Shown here: positions 48,933 to 58,071 of the stretch, piece by piece
Numbering within the stretch: position 1 is the first letter of the stretch
How the letters are laid out: each line of letters opens with the position of its first letter
Assembly (NCBI GenBank): GCA_013204555.1
Contig: JABMNO010000034.1
Span: 29,228-93,227 of the forward strand
Direction of reading: 5' to 3'
DNA: 64,000 nucleotides
DNA from: Chloroflexota bacterium
Lineage (GTDB): Bacteria > Chloroflexota > Dehalococcoidia > Lucifugimonadales > Lucifugimonadaceae
Made by a program: the position numbers and the translations under genes
The notes under the pieces: model-generated
What the model saw: the letters and a program-made list of their open reading frames with translations, nothing else
What the model was told of the DNA's origin: nothing
Database searches by the model: none

Positions 48933-50609
48933 ATGACGAATAAATCGACTCGAATCAATTCTCCACTTCGGATAATTCCACTGGGTGGGCTTGGGGAGAT
49001 TGGTAAAAACATGATGATCCTGGAGACTTCCGAGGACATCGTGATTATCGACTCCGGCGTTCTGTTTCCAGCAGCAGAAATGATGGGCGTGGACGTAGTA
49101 ATCCCAAACATCAGCTACCTGGTGGAAAACGCGTCCCGTGTCCGCGCGCTGCTAATCACCCACGGGCACGAAGACCACATTGGTGCAATCCCCTACGTAC
49201 TGAAGGAACTGAAGATACCGGTCTACGCCCCGCGAATGGCCGCAGCGCTAATTCGTGAACGCCTGAAGGAACACCGGCTTGGTTATAGCCCCACGATCAA
49301 CGAGATCACTACCCATGTCCCGGTTGAGATTGGCGAGCTAACCGCGACCTGGTTCGACGTATGCCACAGCATCCCGGATGCCACCGGGATCGCCATCGAG
49401 ACGCCATTTGGCAAGGTCGTCCACACCGGTGATTTCAAGATAGACACCGACCCGGTCGTTGGCGAGCCATTCGACTACGCAGGAATATCGAAGGTCGTGG
49501 GCGACGGTGTCTTCCTGCTAATGTCCGACTCGACCTATGCGGAAGATGAAGGCCACTCCGACTCAGATCGAGTGATCATCGACCCCATCCACCAGATGAT
49601 AAGAGAATCATCCGGCAGAATATTCTTATCTTGTTTTGCATCGCAAATCGCCCGCATACAAATAGCGGTGGACGCAGCGGTCAATAATGATCGCAAGATT
49701 GTCATTCTGGGCCGGAGCATGCAGAACTACATCCGTATTAGTCGCGAGCTTGGCCATCTAGAAGTTCCGGACAACCTGATGATCTCTGCATCAGCCGCTA
49801 ATTCACTGCCCGATGCGCAGGTTCTCTTCCTGACAACTGGGAGCCAGGGTGAATCGAGGGCGGCGCTTGCCCGCATCGCTCGGGTTGATCACAGAGAAGT
49901 TCGAATAAAGCCCGGCGATACTGTAATCATCTCCGCTACTCCAATTCCAGGGAATGAGACGGCCGTCTCCGCGACGCAGGATGACCTCGTAAAGCTGGGA
50001 GCGAGGTTGCTGCACCACAAGAATCACAAGGTTCACGTACACGGCCACGCCCAACGCGAAGAACTCCGCACAATGATTAATCTCATGAAACCAAGGTATT
50101 TCGTTCCCGTTCATGGCGAGTACCGAATGCTCACCTCTCACGCTGAACTTGCGGTAGCACAGGGTGTTGATGAGGACGACGTGTTCGTGCTGACCGATGG
50201 CGATGTTCTTGAGCTGGATGATGAGTCCGGATACGTTGCAGAGAAGATTGACGCCGGTCACGTATTTGTTGATGGCCTGGGTCTGTGGGATGAGCGAGTT
50301 GGAGTTATCGACCAACGACGACTCCTTTCCCGAGACGGAATTGTCAACGTGATCATTCCCCGCAACGCGTCGACTGGACGGATCATGGGCGCACCGCGGC
50401 TCACGTCAATCGGATTCGTTGCGGAAGAGGACGCCGACGCCCTGTTCCAAGACACCCTAGAAGAGATTCAAAATTACCTTGACCGCGCTCGCTCAGGAAA
50501 ATTAGAGTGGGATGAGCTTGAAGCCACGATCAAAGGCACCGTTGAGAAGTTCCTCCACAGAAGAACTCGCAGACGCCCCCTCGTGGTCCCCATTGCCATA
50601 GACGTGTAA
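48933..50609 (+). CDS. rnj: Ribonuclease J
   Basis: RNase J is a metallo-beta-lactamase/beta-CASP nuclease with 5'-to-3' exonuclease and endonuclease activity. The N-terminal PLGGLGEIGKNM, LLITHGHEDHIGAIPYV (His77, His79, Asp81, His82), DVCHSIPDATG, HTGDFKIDTDPV and SDSTYAEDEGHS make up the zinc site. The beta-CASP domain includes VILGRSMQNYIRI and the motif-C histidine in HVHGHAQREEL. PVHGEYRML and the C-terminal domain end in FLHRRTRRRP. The length (558) is typical. Together with RNase Y it forms the mRNA decay set. Confidence 0.97.
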   Translation: MTNKSTRINSPLRIIPLGGLGEIGKNMMILETSEDIVIIDSGVLFPAAEMMGVDVVIPNISYLVENASRVRALLITHGHEDHIGAIPYVLKELKIPVYAPRMAAALIRERLKEHRLGYSPTINEITTHVPVEIGELTATWFDVCHSIPDATGIAIETPFGKVVHTGDFKIDTDPVVGEPFDYAGISKVVGDGVFLLMSDSTYAEDEGHSDSDRVIIDPIHQMIRESSGRIFLSCFASQIARIQIAVDAAVNNDRKIVILGRSMQNYIRISRELGHLEVPDNLMISASAANSLPDAQVLFLTTGSQGESRAALARIARVDHREVRIKPGDTVIISATPIPGNETAVSATQDDLVKLGARLLHHKNHKVHVHGHAQREELRTMINLMKPRYFVPVHGEYRMLTSHAELAVAQGVDEDDVFVLTDGDVLELDDESGYVAEKIDAGHVFVDGLGLWDERVGVIDQRRLLSRDGIVNVIIPRNASTGRIMGAPRLTSIGFVAEEDADALFQDTLEEIQNYLDRARSGKLEWDELEATIKGTVEKFLHRRTRRRPLVVPIAIDV

Positions 50610-50626
50610 GCAGGACAGGTGAAATC

Positions 50627-53017
50627 GTGGTGACCATGCCTCTGAGACTCTTCAAGGTTCTCGTCCGGCTTGTCGCTCCGTTGATCGCCAGCCCTGAGGG
50701 CCGGTTCGGGATCGTTGCTGTCGCGGCGGGAGTTGCCGTCACGATGTTCGCCCGAGATCTGGCTATTGAAGCGTTTGGCTGGGGTCTCATCCCTGCATCT
50801 CTATGGCTTGGAGCCGTACTCGTTGTAGGACTCTCTCGACCGAGTCTGCTGCGGAAGTTCTGGCAGGTTGCGGTGGCCACGGGTCTAATTGCCGCCGCAG
50901 CCATTGGCGTACTGGGAATCCTGGACGGTGCGGAAGACTCTCTCCTCGAAGAGAGTACGTACGCCGGACTGGCAGGTGAAGCGATCGTGCGGTTGCCTGC
51001 CGAGTGGGAAGTCGGCGAGGTCACATTTGCTCAAACTGCCGCCGCTGTGGCCAGAGTGGCAGTCCTGGTAGTTATCAGCCTGAACGTCCTGTGGCCGGGC
51101 CGCTCCCGCGTCCTCTACGTATTGATGGGCCGGATGATGTTGTTGTTCAGCAAACTTACCGGGAAAAGGATCCGCCGGGCAGAATTACGTCTTATCGAGA
51201 TGATCAAGCGCCGATATGAGTCGCGTAAAGAGGCCCAGAAGGCCGCCGCTGAATTAACCGCTACGTCAGTTGAATCTGAAGCATCTCTTCTGCAAAACCC
51301 TTCCTATGTGGTGAGCCGCTCTGAACCAGAAGTAACCGGCATGGTAGCGCCAGAAGAGCTCACTTCCGATGAAGAGGCGCCAGCCGAAGAGACGCCGTCC
51401 TCAATAATTCCTGAATCGCTCCCACAGCCAGCTCGAGACGAGTTGTGGACTGGCGCGGAGGCGTCCGCCGTGGCAGCCCTGGTAGATGCAGCACGCCGTG
51501 CATCGGGAACGCTGGATGAAAGCGCCGCGGACACCACCGCCAGTGAACCTGAAGAAGAAGCGGTCACTGTGATGCCGAGGTTCGAGTGGAAGCTGCCAGA
51601 TATCAAGATTCTTGGCCTAGGTAAGTCAGGCGGCATCACGAAATCCGAGATCCAGTCGACAAGTGATCTGATCGTGAGAACTCTCACGGACCACGGCGTA
51701 GATGTCAGCGTAGATCAGGTGCGGACTGGTCCCACAGTGACTATGTATGGAATCGCCCCTGGTTACAACGTAGGCAGAGGCAAAGGAGAAGAAGAGCAAG
51801 CGCGCAACACCAAGCGTGTTCGAGTTGACACCATTCTTAATCGTGAAAAAGACCTCGCACTGGCTCTAGCTTCGCCAAGTCTCAGGTTTGAGGCTCCGAT
51901 ACCTGGCGCCTCTCTGGTTGGCATTGAGGTACCCAACGCCAGTCCCACGATGGTCGCCTTGCGGTCCGTCATGGAGACCGAGGCGTATGTGCAGTTTGAA
52001 GCCAGCGCTGCTCTCCCCATAGCGCTTGGCATTGGTAGCGGTGGAGATGCCGTATTCGCTGATCTGACCAAAATGCCACACACGCTCGTTGCCGGAGCGA
52101 CCGGTTCTGGTAAGAGCGTTTGCATGAACAGCATCATCACTGGACTGCTGCTCTACCGGACGCCTGCTGAAGTCCGGCTGGTCCTGATCGACCCAAAACG
52201 CGTCGAACTCACACCCTACGCGGGGGTGCCTCACCTGATGATTCCGCCAATTGTTGAGGCAGACGTTGCCGTCAACGCGCTGAAGGGGCTCGTCACTGAG
52301 ATGATGGAGCGGTTCCAGATTCTTGAGAAGGCCGGGGTGAAGAACATCGCCACGTACAACGAGAAGTCGGACACGCAGCTCCCGTACATCGTTATTGCGG
52401 TGGATGAACTGGCTGACCTGATGCTCACATCTGCTAATGAAGTTGAACGCCTTCTGGTCAGGCTGGCGCAGCTGGGCAGGGCCACAGGCATCCACCTTGT
52501 TGTGGCAACGCAGCGCCCGTCTGTAGACGTGGTCACGGGCTTGATCAAGGCCAACTTCCCAAGTCGTATTAGCTTCAGCCTCTCGTCCCAGATTGACTCG
52601 CGAACGATCATCGATTCACCCGGTGCCGAGAAATTGCTCGGCAAAGGCGACATGCTCTTCCTGCCGATTGACCGCGCCAAGCCGTTACGGGTTCAGGGAG
52701 CGTTCCTGGCCGACAAAGAAGTTGAGGAAATTGTCGCGCACTGGCGGAAGAGTGGCGGGCCTCCTCTGCCGCAACTTGTCATCCCTGAAGAGGTAACTAG
52801 CAGCTACGAAGATGGTGATGGCCCTTCTGCGGGGGTTGATGAGCTATTCAACCATGCACTGGAACTGGCACACACCCAGACTAAGCTCTCTACGTCGCTG
52901 CTCCAACGCAGGCTAAGGATTGGATATCCACGAGCAGCGCGGTTGATGGATGAGTTAGAAGACGCGGGCGTCGTTGGGCCCGGCGAGCCAGGCAAACCTC
53001 GGGTTGTCATTGGTTAG
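50627..53017 (+). CDS. ftsK: DNA translocase FtsK/SpoIIIE
   Basis: FtsK pumps chromosomal DNA through the division septum. Three or four membrane segments lie in residues 1-170, followed by an acidic, low-complexity linker (about 200-320, rich in Glu, Ala and Pro). The motor has the alpha domain (about 330-450), Walker A GATGSGKSVCM (about 489), VLIDPKRVEL, the Walker B-like YIVIAVDELADLM and LARLGRATGIH-like VRLAQLGRATGIHL. The C-terminal gamma winged helix (about 735-796) has TSLLQRRLRIGYPRAARLMD, which binds KOPS-like DNA. It starts at a GTG with AGGTGA, 17 nt after the rnj stop, so the two are co-transcribed. Confidence 0.96.
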   Translation: MVTMPLRLFKVLVRLVAPLIASPEGRFGIVAVAAGVAVTMFARDLAIEAFGWGLIPASLWLGAVLVVGLSRPSLLRKFWQVAVATGLIAAAAIGVLGILDGAEDSLLEESTYAGLAGEAIVRLPAEWEVGEVTFAQTAAAVARVAVLVVISLNVLWPGRSRVLYVLMGRMMLLFSKLTGKRIRRAELRLIEMIKRRYESRKEAQKAAAELTATSVESEASLLQNPSYVVSRSEPEVTGMVAPEELTSDEEAPAEETPSSIIPESLPQPARDELWTGAEASAVAALVDAARRASGTLDESAADTTASEPEEEAVTVMPRFEWKLPDIKILGLGKSGGITKSEIQSTSDLIVRTLTDHGVDVSVDQVRTGPTVTMYGIAPGYNVGRGKGEEEQARNTKRVRVDTILNREKDLALALASPSLRFEAPIPGASLVGIEVPNASPTMVALRSVMETEAYVQFEASAALPIALGIGSGGDAVFADLTKMPHTLVAGATGSGKSVCMNSIITGLLLYRTPAEVRLVLIDPKRVELTPYAGVPHLMIPPIVEADVAVNALKGLVTEMMERFQILEKAGVKNIATYNEKSDTQLPYIVIAVDELADLMLTSANEVERLLVRLAQLGRATGIHLVVATQRPSVDVVTGLIKANFPSRISFSLSSQIDSRTIIDSPGAEKLLGKGDMLFLPIDRAKPLRVQGAFLADKEVEEIVAHWRKSGGPPLPQLVIPEEVTSSYEDGDGPSAGVDELFNHALELAHTQTKLSTSLLQRRLRIGYPRAARLMDELEDAGVVGPGEPGKPRVVIG

Positions 53018-53102
53018 GTAACTCGAGCGTAACCGCGCGTCCGGTAACATTCAGGGTATCGGTCGTCGCCATTATTAACTCGCGACGGCGGCAAGTGAGT
53101 TC

Positions 53103-54950
53103 GTGGCAGACATTACTCCTCTTTTCCCTGACGAAGCATCTCCGGGCGAAGACTCCATTCACACAACTCAGGATCGTGAACTGGTCTTGGATGATGCCCG
53201 CGCCTCATGTTTGATGTGCGGCGGGAAGTTGCGCGACAACGAGACCTACCGTCGATTCCTGGTATGCCCCCACTGCGGTTTTCACTACAACCTCTCTGCC
53301 CGTCAACGAGTATCGTCACTGGCGGATTCAGGAAGCTTTGAAGAGACTAATCGCTGGATCCAGTCCATTGATCCGCTCTCATTTTCGCCAAGGGTCTCCT
53401 ACAAAGTTCGCCTGCTAGCTGACCAGCAACGCACAGGCCTTGCTGAGGCTGCCGTCACTGGCACCTGCACCATCGGCGGCACTGAGTCAGTCCTGATCGT
53501 GCTCGATTTTGGCTTCCTTGGTGGAAGCATGGGGCTGGTCGTTGGAGAGAAGGTTGCGCTGGCTTTGGAGCTTGCAGCCCGGAAGAAGATGCCAGCCGTA
53601 GCGGTCATTACATCTGGAGGAGCGCGCATTCAAGAGGGCGTTCTCTCGCTGATGCAGATGGCGAAAACGACAATCGCAGTGAACACGCTGCATGACCGTG
53701 GCATGCCACTGATAGCGATGCTTGGGAATCCTGCCACGGGACAGGTCTACGCCAGCTTTGGATCGTTGGCGGATGTAATCTTCGCCGAACCGGGCGCCCA
53801 TATTGGATTCGCACCTTTCAGGGCGCTGCAAAACAACGATGAGCGAAAAGCGGCCTCCACGCTTTACACAGCCGAGAATTTCCAACGATTCGGGCTTATC
53901 GACGGAGTTGTTGATCGGCGCGAGGCCAAGCACAAACTATCGACGATCCTTGACCTTCTGAATCCCGATTTCCAGTTGAGCGGAGTGAGGAACTCTCGGC
54001 CCGCACCGGTGAGATTGCAGCGCCTTGAGCCGTGGGAGATGGTTCAGTTGTCTCGACGGCCCGATCGCCCACGGGCGACTGACTACATTGAGCGCATGTT
54101 CGTTCAATTCGTAGAGTTACATGGTGACCGAGTAACCGGCGACGATGAAAACGTAATCATTGGAATGGGACGACTGGCCGGTACCTCGTGCATGGTCATA
54201 GCCCAACAGAATGATCGAAGTGGCGAATCAGATCGGCCGTCTGGCATCGGCCCTGAGGGATTCCGAAAGGCGAAGCGAGCCGTCAAGCTGGCTGGCCGCT
54301 TCAAGCTGCCCATTATCTCCATGATTGATACTCCCGGGGCAGAACAAGATCTCAGTGCTGAACAACGTGGTCTTGGCGGGGCAATAGCGGAGTTGATCGC
54401 TGAGATGGCCCGGGTCCCAATTGGCTCTATCTCTGTGCTCATCGGCGAGGGAGGCAGCGAAGCAGCCCTTGCGTTCAGTGTCTCCGACCGCGTTCTCATG
54501 ATGCAGAACGCTATCTATTCACCGATATCCCCCGAAGTGGGAGCTGAGACCGAGTTCCGTGACTCACAGCGTGCCGATGAGATGGCACGCGCCCTGCGAC
54601 TGACTTCGATCGACTGTCATGAGATGGGAATCGTCGACTCCATCGTCCCGGAGCCGGAGGGCGGAGCACACGCCTCCCCGGATGAAGCGGCACGGTTGCT
54701 CCGCCGGGCGTTAATGCAGGAGCTCTTAAACGTGCAGGGCGTCTATTCGCGAACACTGGTGCGGCGCCGACAGCGGAAGTACCGGAGAGTTGGAGAGTAC
54801 GGCAGTCGATTCCGCAACACGGTACGTCGTGAGTTGAAATCAGTTGGAGCCGCCGTCAGCGCCACCTTCCGCGCTATCGGACGGGGCCCAGAGCACCTCG
54901 ATGATGACGCAGCACTTGGCGATGACGACCCGGTGAGCAAAGTCGACTAA
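53103..54950 (+). CDS. accDA: Fused acetyl-CoA carboxylase carboxyltransferase (beta plus alpha subunits)
   Basis: This 615-residue protein joins AccD and AccA. The beta part (about 1-300) opens with a four-cysteine zinc finger, Cys36/Cys39 and Cys55/Cys58 (CLMCG...CPHCG), and has GGSMGLVVGEKVALALELA, ITSGGARIQEGVLSLMQMAKT and AEPGAHIGFAP. The alpha part (about 315-560) has RPRATDYIERMFVQFVELHGDR, GPEGFRKAKRAVKLA, ISMIDTPGAEQ, GEGGSEAALAF and MQNAIYSPISPE. A basic C-terminal tail ends in an acidic stretch. The enzyme transfers carboxyl from biotin to acetyl-CoA to make malonyl-CoA, the FabD substrate. Most bacteria encode two separate subunits. Confidence 0.95.
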   Translation: MADITPLFPDEASPGEDSIHTTQDRELVLDDARASCLMCGGKLRDNETYRRFLVCPHCGFHYNLSARQRVSSLADSGSFEETNRWIQSIDPLSFSPRVSYKVRLLADQQRTGLAEAAVTGTCTIGGTESVLIVLDFGFLGGSMGLVVGEKVALALELAARKKMPAVAVITSGGARIQEGVLSLMQMAKTTIAVNTLHDRGMPLIAMLGNPATGQVYASFGSLADVIFAEPGAHIGFAPFRALQNNDERKAASTLYTAENFQRFGLIDGVVDRREAKHKLSTILDLLNPDFQLSGVRNSRPAPVRLQRLEPWEMVQLSRRPDRPRATDYIERMFVQFVELHGDRVTGDDENVIIGMGRLAGTSCMVIAQQNDRSGESDRPSGIGPEGFRKAKRAVKLAGRFKLPIISMIDTPGAEQDLSAEQRGLGGAIAELIAEMARVPIGSISVLIGEGGSEAALAFSVSDRVLMMQNAIYSPISPEVGAETEFRDSQRADEMARALRLTSIDCHEMGIVDSIVPEPEGGAHASPDEAARLLRRALMQELLNVQGVYSRTLVRRRQRKYRRVGEYGSRFRNTVRRELKSVGAAVSATFRAIGRGPEHLDDDAALGDDDPVSKVD

Positions 54951-54959
54951 CCGCGGTCG

Positions 54960-55931
54960 CTAGACCAGCGGATCGATTTGCTGGGTGGGAGTCTCTCCCC
55001 GCATAACACGGCGCGCATTATCGTAGGAAGAGAGCAACGCTCTTTCAACCCGCTCTTCCGTGCTACCCGCCATATGCGGCGTGAGTACAACGTTATCCAT
55101 GTGCAGGAGTGGATTATTCAGGTTGGTGGGCTCTTCTTCAACGACATCGAGGCCCGCGGCGGCGATCTCACCGGATTCGAGTGCTGCAATCAGGTCTGCT
55201 TCATCGTGGACAGGCCCCCGACAGGTGTTGATGAATATTGCCGTCTCCTTCATTGCCTTGAAGGCGGCCGCGTTGAATAGACCTGTCGTGCCGGAATACA
55301 GCGGAACGTGGGCGGTGACGACATCTGACACCGCAAGCAACTCCTCAAACGGCAATTTACGAACGTTCAACTCCTGCTCCACCACCGCCGGGATGGTGCG
55401 CGGATCCGCATAGACGAGCTCGCAATCGAACCCGATCAGTCTTCGGGCCACCAGAGTGCCAATGTTGCCAAGCCCCACAATGCCCACGGTGCGGTTCATC
55501 AGTTCAAATAGAGGCTTGGAGCGAGCGGTGTCAGCCCATGAGCCGTCCCGTGCGCCTTCCACTCCAGGCACGATCCGGTTTAGCACCATCAACATGAGCG
55601 CTATCGCGTGTTGCGACACGGCAGGCGCAACTTGCGGGGATGAGTTGGAGACGAAGACTCCCAGTTCTTTGACGGCTGGAACATCCACCCGGTCGTATCC
55701 AGCGCTCATCAACTGCAGCAACTTCAGGTTGGGCAGTGCCTCAACTTCTTCAGTCGTCAGAGCAAGACCACCCAGGATCAACGTCTGGGTTTCCGCAAGT
55801 AGTCTCTTGCGTTCATCCCACGGGAGTTCCGGATCAACTACTCCAAAATCGATATCATCTGGGGCCAGATCAACTGCCATGCGCGTTCTGGGATTGTCTG
55901 GTGATCCGTAGTAGACGACTCGGTTTGTCAT
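54960..55931 (-). CDS. D-isomer-specific 2-hydroxyacid dehydrogenase family protein
   Basis: The 323-residue protein has the two-domain formate/glycerate dehydrogenase fold. The NAD-binding segment is GIVGLGNIGTLVARRLIGFD with an acidic residue after strand 2 (YADPR). The catalytic triad is Arg in INTCRGPVHDEADL, Glu in GLDVVEEEP and His in VVLTPHMAGSTEER. It reduces a 2-ketoacid or oxidises the 2-hydroxyacid; phosphoglycerate, glyoxylate or hydroxypyruvate are candidates, but the sequence does not decide. It lacks the ACT domain of long SerA. It converges on accDA with 9 nt between stops and no hairpin. Confidence 0.92.
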   Translation of the reverse strand: MTNRVVYYGSPDNPRTRMAVDLAPDDIDFGVVDPELPWDERKRLLAETQTLILGGLALTTEEVEALPNLKLLQLMSAGYDRVDVPAVKELGVFVSNSSPQVAPAVSQHAIALMLMVLNRIVPGVEGARDGSWADTARSKPLFELMNRTVGIVGLGNIGTLVARRLIGFDCELVYADPRTIPAVVEQELNVRKLPFEELLAVSDVVTAHVPLYSGTTGLFNAAAFKAMKETAIFINTCRGPVHDEADLIAALESGEIAAAGLDVVEEEPTNLNNPLLHMDNVVLTPHMAGSTEERVERALLSSYDNARRVMRGETPTQQIDPLV

Positions 55932-56084
55932 GGAATGGATAGCTCCGTGGTGTTCATATATTGGTTGGCGGCAGAATATACCACCGCCGACTCAGCAGAT
56001 AGTCCGCGGCATATGTTTTGCGATTGACTGCGTACCGGCAGGAGGATACGCTGCAGTGGTAACGAAATGCCGACTTAGGCAACC

Positions 56085-56168
56085 TGCCGGGGAGCTCCGT
56101 TGAGGGCTGAGAGGGCGAACGCGCCGACCCGAAAACCTGAACTGGGTAATGCCAGCGGAGGGATGCGT
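56085..56168 (+). promoter_or_regulatory. TPP riboswitch (thi box)
   Basis: The conserved segments are in order: GGGGAGCTCC, GGCTGAGAGGG (the CUGAGA element), ACCCG, then AACCTGAACTGGGTAATGCCAGCG (56134 onward) and a closing GGAGGGA. This is the thiamine pyrophosphate aptamer, in the sense orientation, about 70 nt upstream of thiG. TPP binding should repress the thi genes. No clear terminator hairpin follows, and a ribosome-binding sequence AGGGGCGAG sits before thiG, so control may be on translation. Confidence 0.95.
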
Positions 56169-56238
56169 CCTCTCGTACCCGGAACATTGTTGCCAGTTCA
56201 TATTTGTGGAACCGTGAAATATTAGGGGCGAGTTATTC

Positions 56239-57024
56239 ATGAGCGATATCCTGACGATTGGTGGCAAGAACTTCACGTCCCGTCTGATGACGGGTACTGG
56301 AAAACACCGGAATACGAAGGACCTGCTTGCTGCACTTGAGGGCTCCCGTTGCGAGATCATTACCGTAGCGATTGGGCGCCTCAACCTTGACGATCCGAAC
56401 GAAAAGACTCTTCTGGATCACATTGACTGGGACAAGTACACAATCTTGCCAAACACTGCCGGAAGCGCTACTGCGGAACAGGCGGTAATGGTCGCGAGGC
56501 TTGCAAGGCAGGTCACGGGATCAAACTGGATAAAAGTTGAGGTCATACCCGACCCAAAATACTTGTTGCCAGACCCCATCGGAACATTGGAGGCCTGCAA
56601 GATTTTGGTTAAAGATGGCTTCGTTGTGCTTCCGTACATGACCGCAGACGTCATTCTGGCTGAAAGACTCCAGGAGGCTGGCTGTGCAACTGTGATGCCG
56701 CTGGGCTCCCCTATTGGCTCAGGGCAAGGTGTGAAAACACGCGAAGAGATCGAGATCATCATTGAACGTGCCGAAGTACCTGTCGTCGTGGATGCGGGCC
56801 TTGGTGTCCCATCTGAGGCCAGTATGGTGATGGAGATTGGTGCAGATGCCGTCCTTGTGAACACAGCGATCGCTCAGGCGGAAAATCCAGGCCTGATGGG
56901 CGAGGCGTTCAGACTGGGTGTGGAAGCTGGCCGGAAAGCCTTTCTCGCGGGACGTATTCCCGAGAAGGATTACGCCAGCACTTCCAGTCCCGGAGCCGGA
57001 ATCGCCTCGGCGGCTACGGGCTAA
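56239..57024 (+). CDS. thiG: Thiazole synthase
   Basis: ThiG makes the thiazole phosphate of thiamine from deoxyxylulose phosphate, dehydroglycine and the sulfur on ThiS. It is a TIM barrel with [29 protein letters not shown], Schiff-base Lys99 in [44 protein letters not shown] and [13 protein letters not shown]. The length is normal. It is the first gene after the TPP riboswitch, with AGGGGCGAG before the ATG. The glycine- or tyrosine-derived imine enzyme (ThiO or ThiH), ThiF and ThiC are not in this cluster. Confidence 0.97.
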   Translation: MSDILTIGGKNFTSRLMTGTGKHRNTKDLLAALEGSRCEIITVAIGRLNLDDPNEKTLLDHIDWDKYTILPNTAGSATAEQAVMVARLARQVTGSNWIKVEVIPDPKYLLPDPIGTLEACKILVKDGFVVLPYMTADVILAERLQEAGCATVMPLGSPIGSGQGVKTREEIEIIIERAEVPVVVDAGLGVPSEASMVMEIGADAVLVNTAIAQAENPGLMGEAFRLGVEAGRKAFLAGRIPEKDYASTSSPGAGIASAATG

Positions 57025-57036
57025 GCTGCGATCGAC

Positions 57037-57723
57037 GTGAAAAGCACATTGCCGGGGCGTCCCCTGTGCCTCGTCACAGACCGCTCGATATTTGAAGCGG
57101 GTCCTCATCCCTCGGAGGCACGCCTTGTTGAGGCGGCCAATAAAGCCGTCTCAGGCGGCGTGAACATGGTTCAGCTCCGGGAGAAGGGCTTGCCGAGTCG
57201 TGATCTTCTTGCGCTGGCAAGAGAGGTCCGAAAAGTGACTCGAAACGGCGCACTCTTCTTCGTCAACGATCGGGTTGATGTTGCGATGGCCTCCGGCGCT
57301 GATGGTGTGCAACTGGGCGAACAGTCGATGTCTATCTCGGCGGCTCGGCAGGTCGCTGGCAACGAATTTCTCATCGGGCGGTCAGTACATGACCTTTACG
57401 GGGCAGAAGACGCTGAGCGCGAGGGCGCCGATTTCCTGATCGTGGGAACGATATTTCAGTCTCGCTCGCATCCGGGACTGGCAGCAGCCGGAACGGAACT
57501 CATATCTGAGATCAGGGAACGAGTTTCAATTCCAATGATTGGCATAGGCGGGATATCGGCAGCCAACGCTGCGCAGGTCGTTGAAGCTGGTGCAAATGGC
57601 GTTGCGGTCATCGGCGCAATACTGGATGCTGTTGATCACCGTGCCGCTGCCGAAAAGCTGTCCGACGCCCTCATACAGGTTGAATCTGCACGAAGCGCCA
57701 GAGATGATGGAACGGAATCATGA
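57037..57723 (+). CDS. thiE: Thiamine-phosphate synthase
   Basis: ThiE couples HMP pyrophosphate and thiazole phosphate into thiamine phosphate. Motifs are LCLVTDRS, VNMVQLREKGLPSRDLL, FFVNDRVDVAMASGADGVQLGE, FLIGRSVHD, ADFLIVGTIFQSRSHPGLAAAG (a close variant of the family FPTxTKxG), IPMIGIGGISAANAAQVVEAGA and VAVIGAIL. The GTG start lies 12 nt after the thiG stop. The final ATGA overlaps thiS. Confidence 0.95.
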   Translation: MKSTLPGRPLCLVTDRSIFEAGPHPSEARLVEAANKAVSGGVNMVQLREKGLPSRDLLALAREVRKVTRNGALFFVNDRVDVAMASGADGVQLGEQSMSISAARQVAGNEFLIGRSVHDLYGAEDAEREGADFLIVGTIFQSRSHPGLAAAGTELISEIRERVSIPMIGIGGISAANAAQVVEAGANGVAVIGAILDAVDHRAAAEKLSDALIQVESARSARDDGTES

Positions 57724-57923
57724 TATCTATCGTTGTTAATGGTAAGAACGTCGAATTAGATCGGCCTATGACCGTAACCGATTATCTGAACCAGATCGGA
57801 TTTCAGGGAAGGCGTGTCGCGGTGGCGGTGAACTCTGAAGTCCTCCAGGCTGACGAGTACGAGGCCACTGAAATCAACGATGGCGATAGGGTTGAAGTCG
57901 TTCGCCCGGTTGGCGGCGGATAG
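57720..57923 (+). CDS. thiS: Sulfur carrier protein ThiS
   Basis: The 67-residue protein has the ubiquitin-like fold phrases ISIVVNGKNVELD, MTVTDYLNQIG, VAVAVNSEVL and NDGDRVEVVRPVGGG. The C-terminal Gly-Gly is adenylated and thiocarboxylated to carry sulfur to ThiG. Its ATG overlaps the thiE stop by 4 nt. The order thiG-thiE-thiS is less common than thiS-thiG. Confidence 0.95.
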   Translation: MISIVVNGKNVELDRPMTVTDYLNQIGFQGRRVAVAVNSEVLQADEYEATEINDGDRVEVVRPVGGG

Positions 57924-58071
57924 CTTCAGGCCATTAGCCCTTGCGCTCCCATTGAACAGTGTGTAAAACCGATCAGAATAAGGCTTGCAATCACATGTTA
58001 GAATCCGCAACCAGATTCAAACGACTGCCCAGCTCTGGGGCATTGTCGCCAATGCGAAAGAGGAGTGTGGT

